Shown here: positions 22,513 through 35,419 of the stretch, piece after piece
Layout: each line of letters begins with the position of its first letter
Numbering within the stretch: position 1 is the stretch's first letter
NCBI GenBank assembly: GCA_001600175.1
Contig: BCJC01000002.1
Location: 2,081,111 to 2,145,110, forward strand
DNA from: Erythrobasidium yunnanense
Taxonomy: Eukaryota; Basidiomycota; Cystobasidiomycetes; Erythrobasidiales; Erythrobasidiaceae
Direction: 5' to 3'
Length of the DNA: 64,000 nucleotides
Made by a program: the position numbers and the translations under genes
The notes under the pieces: generated by a model
Told to the model about the DNA's origin: nothing
Seen by the model: only the letters and a program-made list of their open reading frames with translations
Database searches by the model: none

Positions 22513-24460
22513 ATGGACAAGAACGCTGCCTCATCGCTGTCGGGATCAGCGCCCTCGAGCCCAGCAAGATCCAGCATTCTGCGCGACTATGCTGCAAGAA
22601 ACGACCAATACTCACTCGATACGCCGCGAGAGTCGAAGGAGAGCTCGCGAGGTCTGCTCGATGGCCACAGAAGAAGCGCGAGTGTCGAAAGTACCGTTAC
22701 GAATTATGACCACTCCGGCTTGAACGGCGGCAGCAGCAGCAGTAGCAAAGCTGGCCTGTTACGGAGCATCAACGAGCACGATGAAGATCAAGATGGATTG
22801 CTGGACCACCAAGATCAGGAAGAAGACGATACGGACGAATGGCCTGCGAACGGATCTCGAAGGAGACAGGCCAGCTCTTCCTCAGCCATAAGCGAAGTCG
22901 CAGACCGTGCAAAGGGCTTTGTGTATCAGAATAGAGGGCTGCTCATGATAGCGACAGCTCAGGCAGCCTTTGCGACCATGAATGTTTTGGGTAAGTCGCC
23001 GGAGCCGGTCTACTTCGTTCACAGCTAACAAAGGTCTTTTCGTATCATCGTCTTGCAGTCAAGGTCATGACAAGCAACGCAGAGGTCGCAGTCCCCGTGT
23101 GGGAGCTGATATTCACAAGAATGGCCATAACCTGGTTCTTCTGTTACCTAACCTTACGCTATAAGCAAAGTAAGCTGAGACAGCAATGCGTACAGTACTT
23201 GCTGTATATCTGATCCTGATCCGCGACAGTACCGAATGCCATGCTTGGACCGCCAGAAATGCGAGGTTGGCTGTTCATACGAGGTATGGCTAAACTGCTA
23301 GTAGAGAAAGATCGATTTATATTAATGTCCCTATCCTGTGCTAGGCTTCGTTGGCTTCTTCGGCCTCATGGGCTCCTATACATCCCTTCAATATCTATCT
23401 CTATCCGATGCGACAGTTCTAGGGTTTCTCGCGCCCTCAGTGACGGGTCTTCTGGCCGCCTTGTTTCTGAAAGAGCCGTATACATGGAAAGAAGCTACTG
23501 CAGGTCTCGTCTCTCTGGGCGGTACCGTGCTTGTGGCGCAACCTGCCTTCCTGTTCGGAGGAATGGTTCAAGACGAATACGGCGTCACGCCTGAAGAGCG
23601 TCTGATGGCTGTTGGGATAGCGTTGATGGGTGTATTGGGTGCGAGCGGTGCATATGTCACGATACGACAAATAGGCAAGAGAGCGCATGCGCTGCACGGT
23701 GTGCAGTATTTCTGCATGGTGAGCCGGCTCATACAATGTTGTGGTCGGGTTGCTGATTACTATATGCCTTCGAATTTCAGGCATGTACGATAGTCTCTCT
23801 TGGTATGCCGCTCCTTTTGCACAACCAACATTTCGTTCTTCCTGCAAAGCCCATCTTCTGGCTTTATCTGGCTGCCATCGTGAGTCTATCAGGCCATAGA
23901 TACAACAAATTGTCTGAGCATCTATATCTCGTAGGGCGTTGCTGGCTTTACCGCTCAGTATCTCCTAGGCAAGGCACTGCAAGTCGAAAGAGCCGGTCGT
24001 GCTATGCTGGGCAATTATATGCAATTACCTTTCGCACTTCTCCTACAGTACATAGCTTTTGGAGAGACCATGGATCTTCTATCCACACTCGGTGCATCGA
24101 TTATTATGGGATCTACGATCTGGGTCGTTACAAGCAAACAGGCTGCAGTAAAGGAGACGGACAGCGTGCTTCCAGCCACACCTAGGATGGTAAGCCACAA
24201 GACTTGCTCGTCAATGCTTCGGTCATCCTAATTGAATCGCTTGCCAGTCTATCGATCAAGAACGAGAAGCTGCGAAGCTCGAAGCTGGTCTCTTGCACGT
24301 CAATGCACCATCACGGATAGTGCCGCCGATACAGCAGCAGCATACCCATCATAGATCAAGCTCGTCAATATCAGGCGCTATGACGCCAGAAATCAGTCTA
24401 AGCAGAAGCTCACTAGAGGAAGAAGGTGTCCGGCTGTTACAGCCTTCGCCGCTTCGGTGA
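22513..24460 (+). CDS. EamA / SLC35G-type drug-metabolite transporter
   Basis: Multi-pass carrier of the drug/metabolite transporter superfamily, probably about 10 helices; substrate unknown. The first 140 residues are polar, acidic and Ser-rich (cytosolic tail). The membrane part starts NRGLLMIATAQAAFATMNVL, continues after introns with EVAVPVWELIFTRMAITWFF, then LMGSYTSLQYLSLSDATVLG, FLAPSVTGLLAALFLKEPYT and SLGGTVLVAQPAF. The second EamA half follows: GIALMGVLGASGAYVTIRQI, GVAGFTAQYLLGKALQVE and TLGASIIMGSTIWVV. The paired EamA repeats and the FLAPSVTGLLAALFLKEP motif match the SLC35G1/TMEM20 branch. At least five introns. An in-frame ATG at 22441 is possible, but 22513 gives the cleaner N-terminus. 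The stop is TGA 24458-24460. Confidence 0.82.
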
Positions 24461-24683
24461 TCGTCATCTTATTCGCATATTATTGTTTTGTAACATAGTG
24501 CGTCGTCCCCTAGATCAAGCACTCGTGCTGCGACGATAATTGATAGACGGGACAGCACGCGTGTCGTTCTGTGCCAAAGTTTGTTACTGCTTGCTCGAAT
24601 TGCTACAAACGGTCACTTGTCCTCTTTATACGACTGCTCTGACTGCTACTGACACCAAAGAACGATTGCGTAATCACTGCATG

Positions 24684-27600
24684 CTAGAAAACGCGGCAGA
24701 TTGCATCTATGCGAGCATTGATCTCGCTCTTCCGTACATATGTCAGCCAATAAGGATTGGCTGTTGAGCCAGTGGTATTTGCAAATATTTCCGAAGCATC
24801 GATGTCCGTAACCTGAGTTTGATATCAGCTGTGATAGCAGTGAGCAACCGGCCAGGACTTACTGTTGAATCGTTGTATTTGAGCCATCGATCTGGCTGAG
24901 ACGGTAAAGCACGCTGGTAGACTGAACATGTAGATGGGAAGTGTCAGTAATCGTTCTAACGGCGAGAGCATGTCGGGCCTTACGGTAGTAATGTCCATAT
25001 CCCGCAGCACCGAGGTGGATGAACACGCTAGCTAGCTCGTATTCCGATTCTTCATCCGTAGCTTCCCAAAGCTTGTCCAATTGCGTGCGACAAGACTCCA
25101 GGCTGTGTTTCGCCATAACAATGTCTTGTTCGATCGCGACGGCTTGTTCTTGAAGACCTTGTAAGACATCACCATCCTCGATAAGCAGGGAGGCAATTCG
25201 ATCTGAAAATTCTTTATCTTCTGGACTTTGCTCCTCATTCTGCCTGATCTGCTGAAGAGCGTCCGCAGCGTCTCTAAAGGCGGCTGGGGCGGTTTGCTGA
25301 ATGTAGGAGCCACTGTCAGCGAGAGGCAAGGAATAGAGCTTCGTGGGGCATACCTTTTCTTCGTCTACTTTCTCTAGTTCTAGCAAGAGTGACTGGAGCC
25401 GCTTGATCTCGGCCTGTAGTTGCGTACTTTGATGGTGTTTCTCCGCAAGCAGACTATTTTGCGGGTCATATGCCATGTAACGATTCATCCGTAGCGTCAG
25501 GGGAAAGGGCATATAAGCATTCGACTTGAACACTCGTGCTGTTGCTCGATCAAATTGGACGCGCTGTTCGGGAAAGCAGAGCATTAGTGAGAACGTACAA
25601 TTGAGCATCAGCCAGGTCGACATACCTGCAGCTGTATCTGCAATATAGGCGGCAATTCTGTCAACACGTCTTGCCGCCTGGCTTTCTTGCCCTCAATCTC
25701 GACAACCGAGGATGCGAAAGAGTCATCTAGTCCTTCATATAGACTTTTGCCTTCTTGTGCGACGTCGACTAGGAGGTAAGAAAACGGCTCCTCTTTCAGG
25801 CGCGTACTCTGCCCATCCGAATCCTCGAAGTCAAGTATTTGGCGCGTAGTACCGCAGAAGAGGCTTTGCACGAAGCTTCTTTTCGATGTCGATGCTTCAC
25901 TATTGATCTTGCTGTCATCTAATGCGACCTCAACCTGGAATATGACTGCGAAAATACCGGAATCAGACGAGAAATGTAAAAAGAGGAGATACAAGATTGA
26001 GTCCTCACCGTTGTCCATTGCTTCAGAAACATCGTTCTGTCGACCGAACATCATATTTGTATTCACGATGGATGTCGATTTCCTCTCAGGGCGGGCGGGA
26101 AGAGGGGGAGCTAGCTTATCGGCCTCTTGCGGACTTGCGGAAGTTGCATCGCCCGTATTAGTCGCACTTGCCGGCTGTTCTTGTGCTACGCTTTCGGTTG
26201 CTTGCGGATTTGGTACTTGTGTTTCGGAAGTCATAGTAACGTCCTCGGTAACGGACCGGGCAGTGACTGAGCTACTTTGTGACGCTTGCGAATCGACCAT
26301 GACGAAGTCGTCTGTGAGAGTGGCCTGCGAGCTAGGAGGTGTCCCACCGCGTCTTTCTATATCCATGCTTTCTAGATGATCATTTCTCCTCTTGCCCAGT
26401 ACAGAAGGAGATCCAGCGTCCATAGGCTGCGAAGCCTCTTCGCCGTTAGTAGAAGCTGGCGGCTGAGCGGCAGCAAGACCTTCATTAGAGGCGTCTACAC
26501 TGATTGAGTCGGGTTCAGAATTCATGATTGCATCTTTGACCACGAAGGCAATATCGAAGTCTTCAGCTTCGAGTGTAGGGGCAGAGGGCAGAGCGGGAGA
26601 AGTGGCTTCGTCTTCATCCTTGGAGCTAACGAGAGCGAGATAGGCGAGGTCCATCTCCGGCCGCACAGAAGGGACGGGAGTATGTATGAGTTGCGAGAAC
26701 AGGGTCTGTAAATGTGTCACAACTGCATGGACCAATCAGCTTGACTACTCAGAGGGGTACTTTCTTCGAGGATTGCCATTACTCACACTTCTTAGATCGC
26801 TCAATCTCCCGCTTCGTAACCTGCCGGCCTCCAACACGCTTCTTCGCTAGAAGCTCTTCGGTGACATCTCCTTCCTGAAATTCTTGGTAGTTGAGGATGA
26901 TTTCGCGCAATTGCCGGAACGTAAAAAAGTACTGTATGCTTGATATAGTCAGTGATTTATAGTGTCTCGTACTCCAAGAATGCGCTCACCTGCAGTAAGC
27001 TGTTGAGATAGCAGGTATTGCCTATGTTTTGCAGGCCTGCAGGCCTGTCCAGACTGACCTCAACCTCTTGCACACCGGCGGGAAGGGGTGCGGCAGGGAG
27101 TTCTTTGGTCTGTATATACTTCCGCAAAGCAGCGCTATTACGGGCATCCGCGATAGTCTCTAGTGCGGAGATATATCTGCTCGTCTGGAAAGCGGTCGTC
27201 GTTGGATCCGTCAACTGTAAGATGCATCAAGACCTCAGTCGGCGAATCGCAAGAAAATAGGTGGCAACTGACATTGAAATGTACTCCCATCATGACCGTA
27301 TCGTCTTCCGTGTCCTGCGTGACTTGCAAATGCTTATACGCTTCCTCCAGTGTAAAGGTCGGTATCTCTGGTTTGGCGGGCTCAATAGAGGCTAGGACGC
27401 CGTCTATGAGGTCGGCTCGGCCGAGCTTGGCAACAAACTTTAGGGCATCCTTCAACTTTTTCATGTCGCTCTCCGTTCCTCCATTCATCGTCAAATAGTC
27501 TTTCCGCTCCTGGAAGCATGCAACGATAACCTCTTCTTGAGGATATCTTGAGATTTCATACCCAAAGAAAACCTCTCCCGTCTTGGGAAGCTCGCATCCC

Positions 27601-29666
27601 AAAGTCTTGAAATGCTCCTCGACTGTAGAGAAAGCGGGTTTGTTCTGAGACTCCTCCTCTCTGACATTGTCTTGTAGTAGGAGAGAGTCCCGCAATATCG
27701 ACACCTCCTTCAATGCCTGAGTATACCAGAGCGACTTTGTTGGATCACTCAGAAGCTGGGCCAGATAGGCCCGATAAATTTCGAGATCAGATGTCTCTGG
27801 AGTCACGCCGAGTAGCTTGTAGTGTATTTCAAGAGAAGCGGACGCGTCTAGCCATGCCGTTCTCGAAGGATCGCTCTCTTCGATAGGATCTGAGCCTATT
27901 ATCTTTTCAATGACCGGTAAAGGTGATTTGAGCCGTATCAGATTGCTAGCATTCTGTTGTTGTGGCCCGGCAATGAGTGGACCGGCGAGCTTAGCGGCCC
28001 AAATCGACACCTCTAAGAAGGCTCGCGTGAGGAGGACAAGGGACTTATGGTTGATTTCAGGTGGCTCAAACGCCGCCCGCCCATCAATCGTGTCAGCCTT
28101 CGGTGTGAAGCCTAACGCAAGAAAAATATCGCGACTATATAGTAAAGTAAGATGAGCACAGGTACGCTATCCAGACGGCCACGACTCACCCAGCTTGTGT
28201 GTCGCCCATTCTTTTGACGAACGTCGTCCCAGACCACGGAATAGCCGATCTTTCCCCTCTGTACAAAAGGTTTCGAAGAACCTTCCAGATGTAGTCCAGT
28301 GCCTCTCGCATGGTAGCGTCTGGGCCATCCGGTGAAGGATTCCGTCTCCTAGCCTCCTCGAAGCGCTGACACAGCAACACGCCCAGAACACTGGATATAC
28401 CGTCTAATTGCGACACCGTAAAGGCTCTGCTGCACACTGAACAGCGATACAGATCCCACCATTCCTTTTCAGGACTAGCCTTGACAAACCAGACGTTGTC
28501 ATTTGTGGATTCGGGATCCGGGTATGGTGAACTCGAAGGTCCCCCGAAGGTTCTACGGTTAATCGCTACGTGCGTTCTTTGGTAAGTAGGAGTGTTGATC
28601 TCACTCTGCCGCAACAGGAAGCGTGGGTCTACTTCACGCTGCCAGTGTATGTAGTGGTGCCTTGGCGGCAGCCCTACATTCACTCCTAGGCAGGGTGCAT
28701 CTGCAGGTGATGTCGAATTCTTCGGTGGAAAGGGCGCCAGGATACTCCAAGCGTGCGTTTGTACATTGTAGAATCCGTAAGGATGTGGACGAGCTGCTTG
28801 TAGTTGCTGTGCGGTAATGGGAAAGTACGAATTGCGTGCGGCAGCTGCGATATTTGGGGTCGCAGATGGGCCTGCGACAGCAGACGAGTATGATAGAGTC
28901 TGTGGCTTCTGAGTGGGTGTCGAAGGCGGTGGTAGACTTGCGCTAGCGGTAGTAGCTGTAGACGGACTTGAAGGCACTCCAGGCTTCGTAGGTGATGCTG
29001 TATTGTTACGTTTCGCGGCTGGCGGGGCAGCGACGAAGTCTTCGACGATAGTATAGTCTACCAGATTGTCCAGCAGGTTGTATGGGGTATTCCAATCTAT
29101 AGTCTGTCCAAACTTGAATGCCGGGTCGCTCGACTTTCCGAGCAGCGAGTTTGTGAGCTGACCATGGCCGTGTGAGTATGATGACTGCTGTAGGTCAGGA
29201 TACCCAGGTGCAGAAGCGCCAATGACCGTCAAAGCTGACGGTCGCTGGCCAGGTGCATAATCGTGTTCGAGACCTCCTTCGATTTCTACCTCTATGGGCG
29301 GCTCCGAGTCTGATGGTATATCATCTGCACCGTCTAAATCAAGGCCTGCCTGCCTGCTGACGGTTTGCGGACGAGTGTCGACATCCATGACCTCGTTAGC
29401 CCTTGAGACTGTTCTTGATTTCGGAGGAACCAGAGGCGGCCTTGAGGACGTTAACGATACATTAGGAGATGTGCTTGATGCGCCAGAGGTGCTACCAGTT
29501 GATGAGCCAAAGAAATTGGACGCTGGTATGGATTGGCTGCCGCTCGTGCTCGCTAAACGTCCTAGTAATCAGCTTTGGCTACTTTTCTCACATATTGTGG
29601 ATGTTCTGCGTGGTCTTGAAGCTTGACTTTACCTCTTCTTTCGTTACCACCATGCTGACGCGTCAT
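24684..29666 (-). CDS. UBP2: Ubiquitin-specific protease, UBP2-like
   Basis: Cysteine deubiquitinase of the USP family. The Cys box is RPAGLQNIGNTCYLNSLLQ (about 27010-27060, nucleophile in NTCYLN). The His box is VFIHLGAAGYGHYYLYQRAL (about 24965-25030, spliced). The C-terminus NPYWLTYVRKSEINARIDAI reaches a TAG at 24684. A long N-terminal region precedes the catalytic part, including HHYIHWQREVDPRFLLRQ and a CSVC pair, followed by ...LGFTPKADTIDGRAAFEPPE and LNPEEVA-like helical repeats, as in Ubp2 proteins (about 1300 aa in yeast). The catalytic domain carries a long acidic Ser/Thr-rich insertion (25900-26700). ATG 29666 starts MTRQHGGNERRG, spliced over a 5' intron. Around ten introns. 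Confidence 0.87.
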
Positions 29667-30589
29667 GGCATAAGGGCAAGGTACAAAGCTGTTGTCGATT
29701 TCGAATTTTGACGGCAGAGCTCAATTAGGACGCTAGAAGTGATAGAGAAAGCTGGTATTGCACCAAGGATGGTAAAACATAAACTGACAGAAGAGAGCCG
29801 AAAGGGAATATTAGAAGAAGAAGATAGCTAGGCTTGTCTGAGGAAAGTAAATAGCTAGGTATTGTGGAGGGTATGTAGAGAAAGAGATAGACTGAAGAAA
29901 GTCGGATATACCTAGCGTCGAATAGGACAACAACTTTCGAATCCACCCTAAGGTCCTAGCCAGACTTTCCCACAAACAGTGCACTAATGGGAGACATATA
30001 CAGCAAGCTACGTGGAGTAGACTGGCGCTTTGTATAGGTTAGAGACGGAAAGAGATAGAGGAAGAACAAGCGCCAGATGGGGCCACTTTGTACATACGAC
30101 AGACGGAAAGAGGGAAGGAAGTACTTCATGGATTAAGAAGAAGGAGAAGGATGTGTGGGAGCCGAGTAGAAGGAGCGAAGAATAGTGGCTGCGTGTACGC
30201 CGTACCGGTTAGGCAGGAGACCAGGTTTCTTGCCCCGTCTCGGGATGTACGGAGCGAAATAGATACCAGACAAGGTAGGAGAAGAGTTTGATGTCGAAGC
30301 TCGCCGCCGTGTGATAAATTTCGGCTTCTTGGAATGGCGAGGTTTACCAGATCGAAACTGAAGAGTCGATCTCTTCTTCTTCTTTCTCCTCTTCGGGTTC
30401 AATCGCGGGACGATAGTAGGCGGAATGAGTGTAGCAACAGGGAATCGTGAAAAGTTAGGTTTGGCAGGCGAGAAGGAAACAAAGGGGAGCTGTGATTTAG
30501 AGCCAGAGGGAGAAAGAGGCGGAATAGATAGCTTGCTGGGCAAGGAAATAGATGATCGTCGTTGGGATGCGTTGGCAATCCGGAGTGAT
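29667..30589. promoter_or_regulatory. Region between UBP2 start and H1 stop
   Basis: 923 nt containing the UBP2 promoter and the H1 3' flank. 29740-30130 is purine-rich (AGAAAGAG, GAAGAAGA runs) with no coding signal. 30133-30606 holds a long minus-strand open frame without an ATG, described among the findings. No RNA gene seen. Confidence 0.35.
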
Positions 30590-32117
30590 TTACTTCTTGG
30601 CGGCACGGCTGCTACTTTTCCTTGTAGACGAGGCGGGAGCCTCAGCGGACTGCAAATCGCCTGTCAGTCTTTCATGATGGCATACTACACGGTGTCAGCT
30701 CACCTTGTCAGCTGCCGCTTTGCGGCCTGAGGTCTTGGCAGCGGTGCTGGCGGCAACCGGGGCACTCTTTCTCGCAGCTTTGGGCGCGAGCTGCTTTCTG
30801 GGTCCTTTGGCTGGCGCCTCGGCTTCTTTCTCTTTGACGGGAGAGTCGCTTTTGGAACGACTGCCTCTAGTAGAGGCAGCAGCGGGAGCGGTCTCTTTCA
30901 GAGGGGCCTTCTTGGCGGGCTGTAGAGACAATGACTTAGCTCAGAAGATATACAGCATGAAAAGGCAATGATACTCACAGCCTTCTTAGCGGGCTCTGCC
31001 TTCTTCTTCTCGTCCTTCTTGGGAGCGGCCTCAGCAGCCTTCGACCTATCGGCAGGTGCCTTTCGAGCGCTCTTCTTCTCTGCAGGAGCTGGCGCTGCAG
31101 TCTTCTTAGCGGCAGGCGCGACGGCAGATGGCTGAAAATGCGCTTGATATCAGAGAAATACAAACTAGGCTTGCGACCTCGGCCTACCTTCTTCGCTGGG
31201 AGCTTCTTCGCAGCAGCTTTCTTAGCGGCAGCAGCAGCTTGCTTCTCCTTGGCAGCATTTGCCTTGGCTAGAGCCTGAATGTAGAGGATCAGCTGTTGGC
31301 CGTGCTGCTCAAGGTAGGACCATGGGAATTTACCTGGGTTCGCTTGGTGGTAGTAGGAGCCTTGTTCTGGAAGACATCGAGAGCGTGAGCTCATCATATC
31401 AGTGTGGCATAGCCACTCGATCTAAACTGTCACACACCTCCTTGTCGCCTTTGACGTCCTTGGCCAACTTGACCTTTCCGGAGGGTCCATTGGGTTGCTC
31501 GAGAGTGTCGTTGTCGACGCCTGCAGCATCCATGATTCTTAGCACTTGTCCTTCCGATTGAGTCAATGGATTGTCGGTTATGTCGACCAGCATGCTGGAC
31601 ACATGACCTTCCCGAAGAGACGGAGACGACCTACCCTTGGTGATTGCAGCATTGAGGTGATGCAAGTTGGTTCTGGTATCATCGAGGTTGTAGTGATCAA
31701 ACATGTATCTGAGTAACAGCAAGGAGGCATTCTCAAGTCAGCTTGATGGCCTTCCAGCGTTGTTTATGCCCCCATTCCTCGACGGGTCCTCGCAGCAGGA
31801 CAGCGAAGACGTCGAAAGACACAGGGCAGTTGTAAGTCACTGACTTCTTGATGTATGCACGCGAAGCACCAGACTTGTCGCCAGAGGCTACGATGGCTTC
31901 CTGTAATGTTGTTGTTTTCCAGGCGAGAACACGTCAGAAATCGACCGTACGAGCTGGCTGAGCGTTATCTGCTGTTCACCTCTACAATATCGTAGAACGA
32001 GGGATGATCCTTGCTGCTCTTCTTGGACACTGCGCCCTTGCTTCGCTTAGATTTCGTCGTTCCTTCGCCGGCTTCAGCTGCAGCAGCTGCGTTGTTCTTG
32101 CTTTCGTCAGGGGACAT
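30590..32117 (-). CDS. HHO1: Linker histone H1
   Basis: Chromatin linker histone. ATG 32117 starts MSPDESKNNAAAAAEAGEGT. The winged-helix globular domain then begins KDHPSFYDIVEEAIVASGDK, continues SRAYIKKS, FDHYNLDDTRTNLHHLNAAI and closes with LEQPNGPSGKVKLAK. It is followed by a very long Lys/Ala/Pro tail made of AAKK, PAKK and KKAAAKKLPAKK units, ending RKSSSRAAKK (TAA 30590-30592). At least six short introns interrupt it, several inside the repetitive tail. The tail sequence alone could be another basic nuclear protein, but the globular-domain order argues for H1. The wing segment before LEQPNG carries an apparent insertion (LTQSEGQVLRIMDAAGV) compared with animal H1. Confidence 0.8.
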
Positions 32118-32495
32118 GGCTGATTGCTGTTTCTTGATGTATGCGATGTCGTTTATTGCAATCTTCTTGACTTTCCTGAGGTGTTGGAGCAGAACAGACC
32201 TCTGACATCTCCAGGCGCGCCTGACCTTGCGGGGCCGGGAATTCATGTAAACAAAGTCGAGGAATGCAATCAAGGCCAGACTGACAGGTGACTAATACGG
32301 TAGATGATGAGCATTGGAATGACTGTAACTTTGTACAGCGTTGACTACTCTACATTGATGGAAGGGGTTTGAAGCAAGAAGCTAGCCTGGATATGTACCT
32401 CTACAACGATACCTACGGGAGAAGAGCACAAACCGATACAGAGAGAAACGAATGATTATGGTTGTAGGGGTTATGTACTATTTATGCGCTTGCAT
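32118..32495. promoter_or_regulatory. H1 promoter region / 3' flank of AhpC-domain gene
   Basis: 378 nt. It must contain the H1 promoter and the end of the downstream-lying minus-strand gene. No coding exon with an ATG and no repeat recognised. Confidence 0.3.
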
Positions 32496-35419
32496 TTAGG
32501 CTGACCGTCGTTTGTGCGAATGGTTGGAGCTGGTACGCGACCCCAAAGATGGTGTAGAGCCGTTGTTATTGCTGGCGCGGCTGCTGCTCCGTTGCTGTAG
32601 ATGCCCAAAGAGGCCGCGTATTCTGCTGCCAGCATTTTGGCTCTCTTCACTACTCGAGCTGAACCGCGAAGAAGACGCCACGAGGTCCGCCGAAGTAGGC
32701 TGGACTGACGGGACCATCAACGCTCCCATACTTGATGGTCTTCTCCTGAAGTCCCGAGTGTTGCCGCTCGCAACATCATCCACCTGGAGGAAACGAGTGG
32801 ATATAGGTGAATGCGGAGTAGGTGTCTCAATTTTATGAGGCATCGAGACGCGTCTGTAGTCTTCCTGCTCGGTGTCATCGCCAGAATCAACCTCGGGAGA
32901 TGAAGGAGGCTCGGTCTCTGTCTGGAACGTCGGGAAGGTATGGGATGCAGGTGAAGGGTCGGCCGAAGAAAGAGGTGTGCTGCCGTTCGATGCTGCAAAG
33001 ACCGTCGCAGAAGATATCCCTAGATCCCTGACAGGGCGCTTGTCTTGGTTGGCCTGCTTCGAGCTGATGTTCTTCCTGTGTAGCCAAGTCCCCAATTTAG
33101 GCGTAGAATTGGGAGAGTCGGGTTCTTTTCTAAGCTTGTTCCCTGTTCCATGCATGGTGACTCGCTTGCTTCGATTTGTCATCGCTGGAGAAGGAGGCGT
33201 GATGACAGGTGTGTTGACCATCGGGGTCGGAGCTAGAATCTCGAGCTCTTTCTCCAAGTCCACATCCACACTTGCTAGGACAAGCTCTATCTCCGCATGG
33301 TTTCGCGTGCTCTTCATGCGATGTGTAAACTTGACTTGCAGGCCGGGACCCAAGATGAATTCCCCTCCAAGCTGTTGCTGATCGCCCGGAGGCTTGATAG
33401 GCATCTGCAGTCCTCCCGCAACACCTGCCCAGATACTACCGCCGAGAGAGTGCTTGATATATTTGCCTACTGTGCCATCCTTCTCTTTTCCTGCATTGAA
33501 GGTACGCAGCGTCATGCCTAGCGCGTTGTAGACATTCTTCGCACGGTCGGTGTAGATGGGATAAGGACATTTGTCGCCAAGCAGCTCTGCAACGCAGAAG
33601 ACAGTCAGCAGCTACTTAAGAATTGAACGAGTAAGCGGGGCTCACTCTTGTACGGCTTGATCATCTTCCAGCTTCCATTGCTGACAACGATGAGGCGCAG
33701 GCCATATTTCTCCAAGATAGCAGGTCGGACTTTCGCGATCGAGTCCATGTAGTCCTGGCACTGCGAGCACCAGAAATGTCTGATGAAGCAGACTATCGTT
33801 CTTTGCTTCTCGAAGAGACTGCCGAAGCGTATCCTATTTCCATACTCGTCGCGGACGGAAAGTAGAGAAGCTTCGTAGAGCTCTTTCGCATTCGGAGGCC
33901 GCGTCGCGCTGAAGTGAGCCTTCGAAGCTTTGCGGTGCTCTTTGTCGGCTTTCGAAGGTCGTGCCATTTCGGCTCTGAATACCCGATCACGTATTTCGAG
34001 CTGCAGAAAGAAGGATTGTCAGCTATGCTTTATATTTTGGCAGAGCGTTCGATTGCTCACCTCCTCAGCCAGATCCCACTGTGCAGTCGCAGTTACGCTT
34101 GAATTGATTCTGAAGAGATCCGGTCGCGGTGTGGCAATAGACTGTACGCTTCTAGGACTTGCTCCAATGACTGGTGCAGTCAAGCCATTCCTTGTCGAAG
34201 GAGACATCGATACGCGAGGCGTTGCTGGACTGTTCGATGCCGTCCGGTCTGATGATTCCGAAAATCTTTGACTCATAGGTGATGCGAGTACGACGGATGG
34301 CACCGGGAAGTCTTCCAGCGAAAAATCTTGCATGTCCTCATCGTCTCCGTCGTCGATGATATCCGAGCTCGCCGTGCTGGATGCAGAGGGCCTTCGGTCG
34401 AAATCTGGCATCTTGCCTGGAATATCTGGTTCTGCAACCAATGGACACGCCATTGCTGGTACTATCGAGTCTGGATCGACGGAAGTATCGGTTTTTGCTG
34501 GAGCATTTGCCCCAGGCAAGGCTTCATCCGTTGGCACTCGGTGCTTCAAGTACATGTTGATAGGCGGCAGGGGTATAGTTGGTACTGCATTGTTGTCCAA
34601 GTTCAGCAGTCGGGCTATATGCGCTGCCTGAGCAGGCGAGTTGAAGGAGGATCGCAAGCTCTCTTCATCGGTGTTCGAGTCCGAATAGACGGAGTGTGTA
34701 AGATGAGGAGGAGTGTGTGGAGGCGTCCCATCGCTGGAAAGACGCTTTTCGTGCTGTAAGGGAGATGTGGTCACAGCTCCCAACGCCAAAGCTGGAGGGC
34801 TCTTTCTCTTGATGGATAGAGGCTTGACTATGATATTTCCATCGTCTGAAATCCTTCTTCCTGAAGAATAACCCTCAGAAAAGGTCGTTTCCCCTATTCT
34901 CGCCTTCTCCATCATTACGCCCAGCGATTCTGCAGTTGGGATAGCTTGACCCTTGGGAGTTGGCGCGGGTATTGCAGACATGTTGACGACTCCAAATCGC
35001 TTCCTGTTGCTGGATTTCTTTTCGACAAGCGGGATCCCGCTAGTCCGGGTCTCTCTAAGCCGTTCTTCCAAGCTGTTGCGACGATCTTCTTGGACCTCCA
35101 ATGAATGCTTCTTGTAGCTGTTGTGTGTATCTATACGACTATGCTCTTCTTCCTCGTTTCCAGCAATTGGAGCAGCATCAACCTGCATTTCGGTGCTCCC
35201 GGCTGTCAGAGGTCTCGACCTGACGTCGCCGGCTGTCCCTGTACTTTTCAGGGATTTCCGAGATGAGCTTCGAGGAGGGCGTGCAGGGCGAGTAGGCGTT
35301 GTAGATCTGAAGCCAGGAGCCAGAGATGAAAGCGACGACGACGAAGCAGAAGGTGCGGAATACGACAAGCTCTCGCTGAGCCGCTGGCTGCTGGCCAGGT
35401 TCTGCAAGGCTGCCGCCAT
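32496..35419 (-). CDS. AhpC/TSA (AAED1/PRXL2-like) domain protein with long disordered arms
   Basis: The central peroxiredoxin-like thioredoxin fold of the AAED1/PRXL2C type is split by two introns. It reads LYEASLLSVRDEYGNRIRFG, SLFEKQRTIVCFIRHFWCSQ-CQDYM (CxxC redox pair), YGLRLIVVSNGSWKMIKPYK, ELLGDKCPYPIYTDRAKNVY, GGSIWAGVAGGLQMPIKPPG and QQLGGEFILGPGLQVKFTHR-M. About 450 disordered Ser/Pro-rich residues precede it (ATG 35419), joined by a GTGAGC...CTGCAG intron at WDLAEE|LEIRDRVFRAEMARPS. A Ser/Thr-rich arm of about 250 residues follows, ending HSHKRRSA. Coding-like sequence continues upstream of ATG 35419 (DSVYRQQNAGVAQENREEM), so another 5' exon near 35510-35698 is likely. The redox role is inferred from the family. 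Confidence 0.75.
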
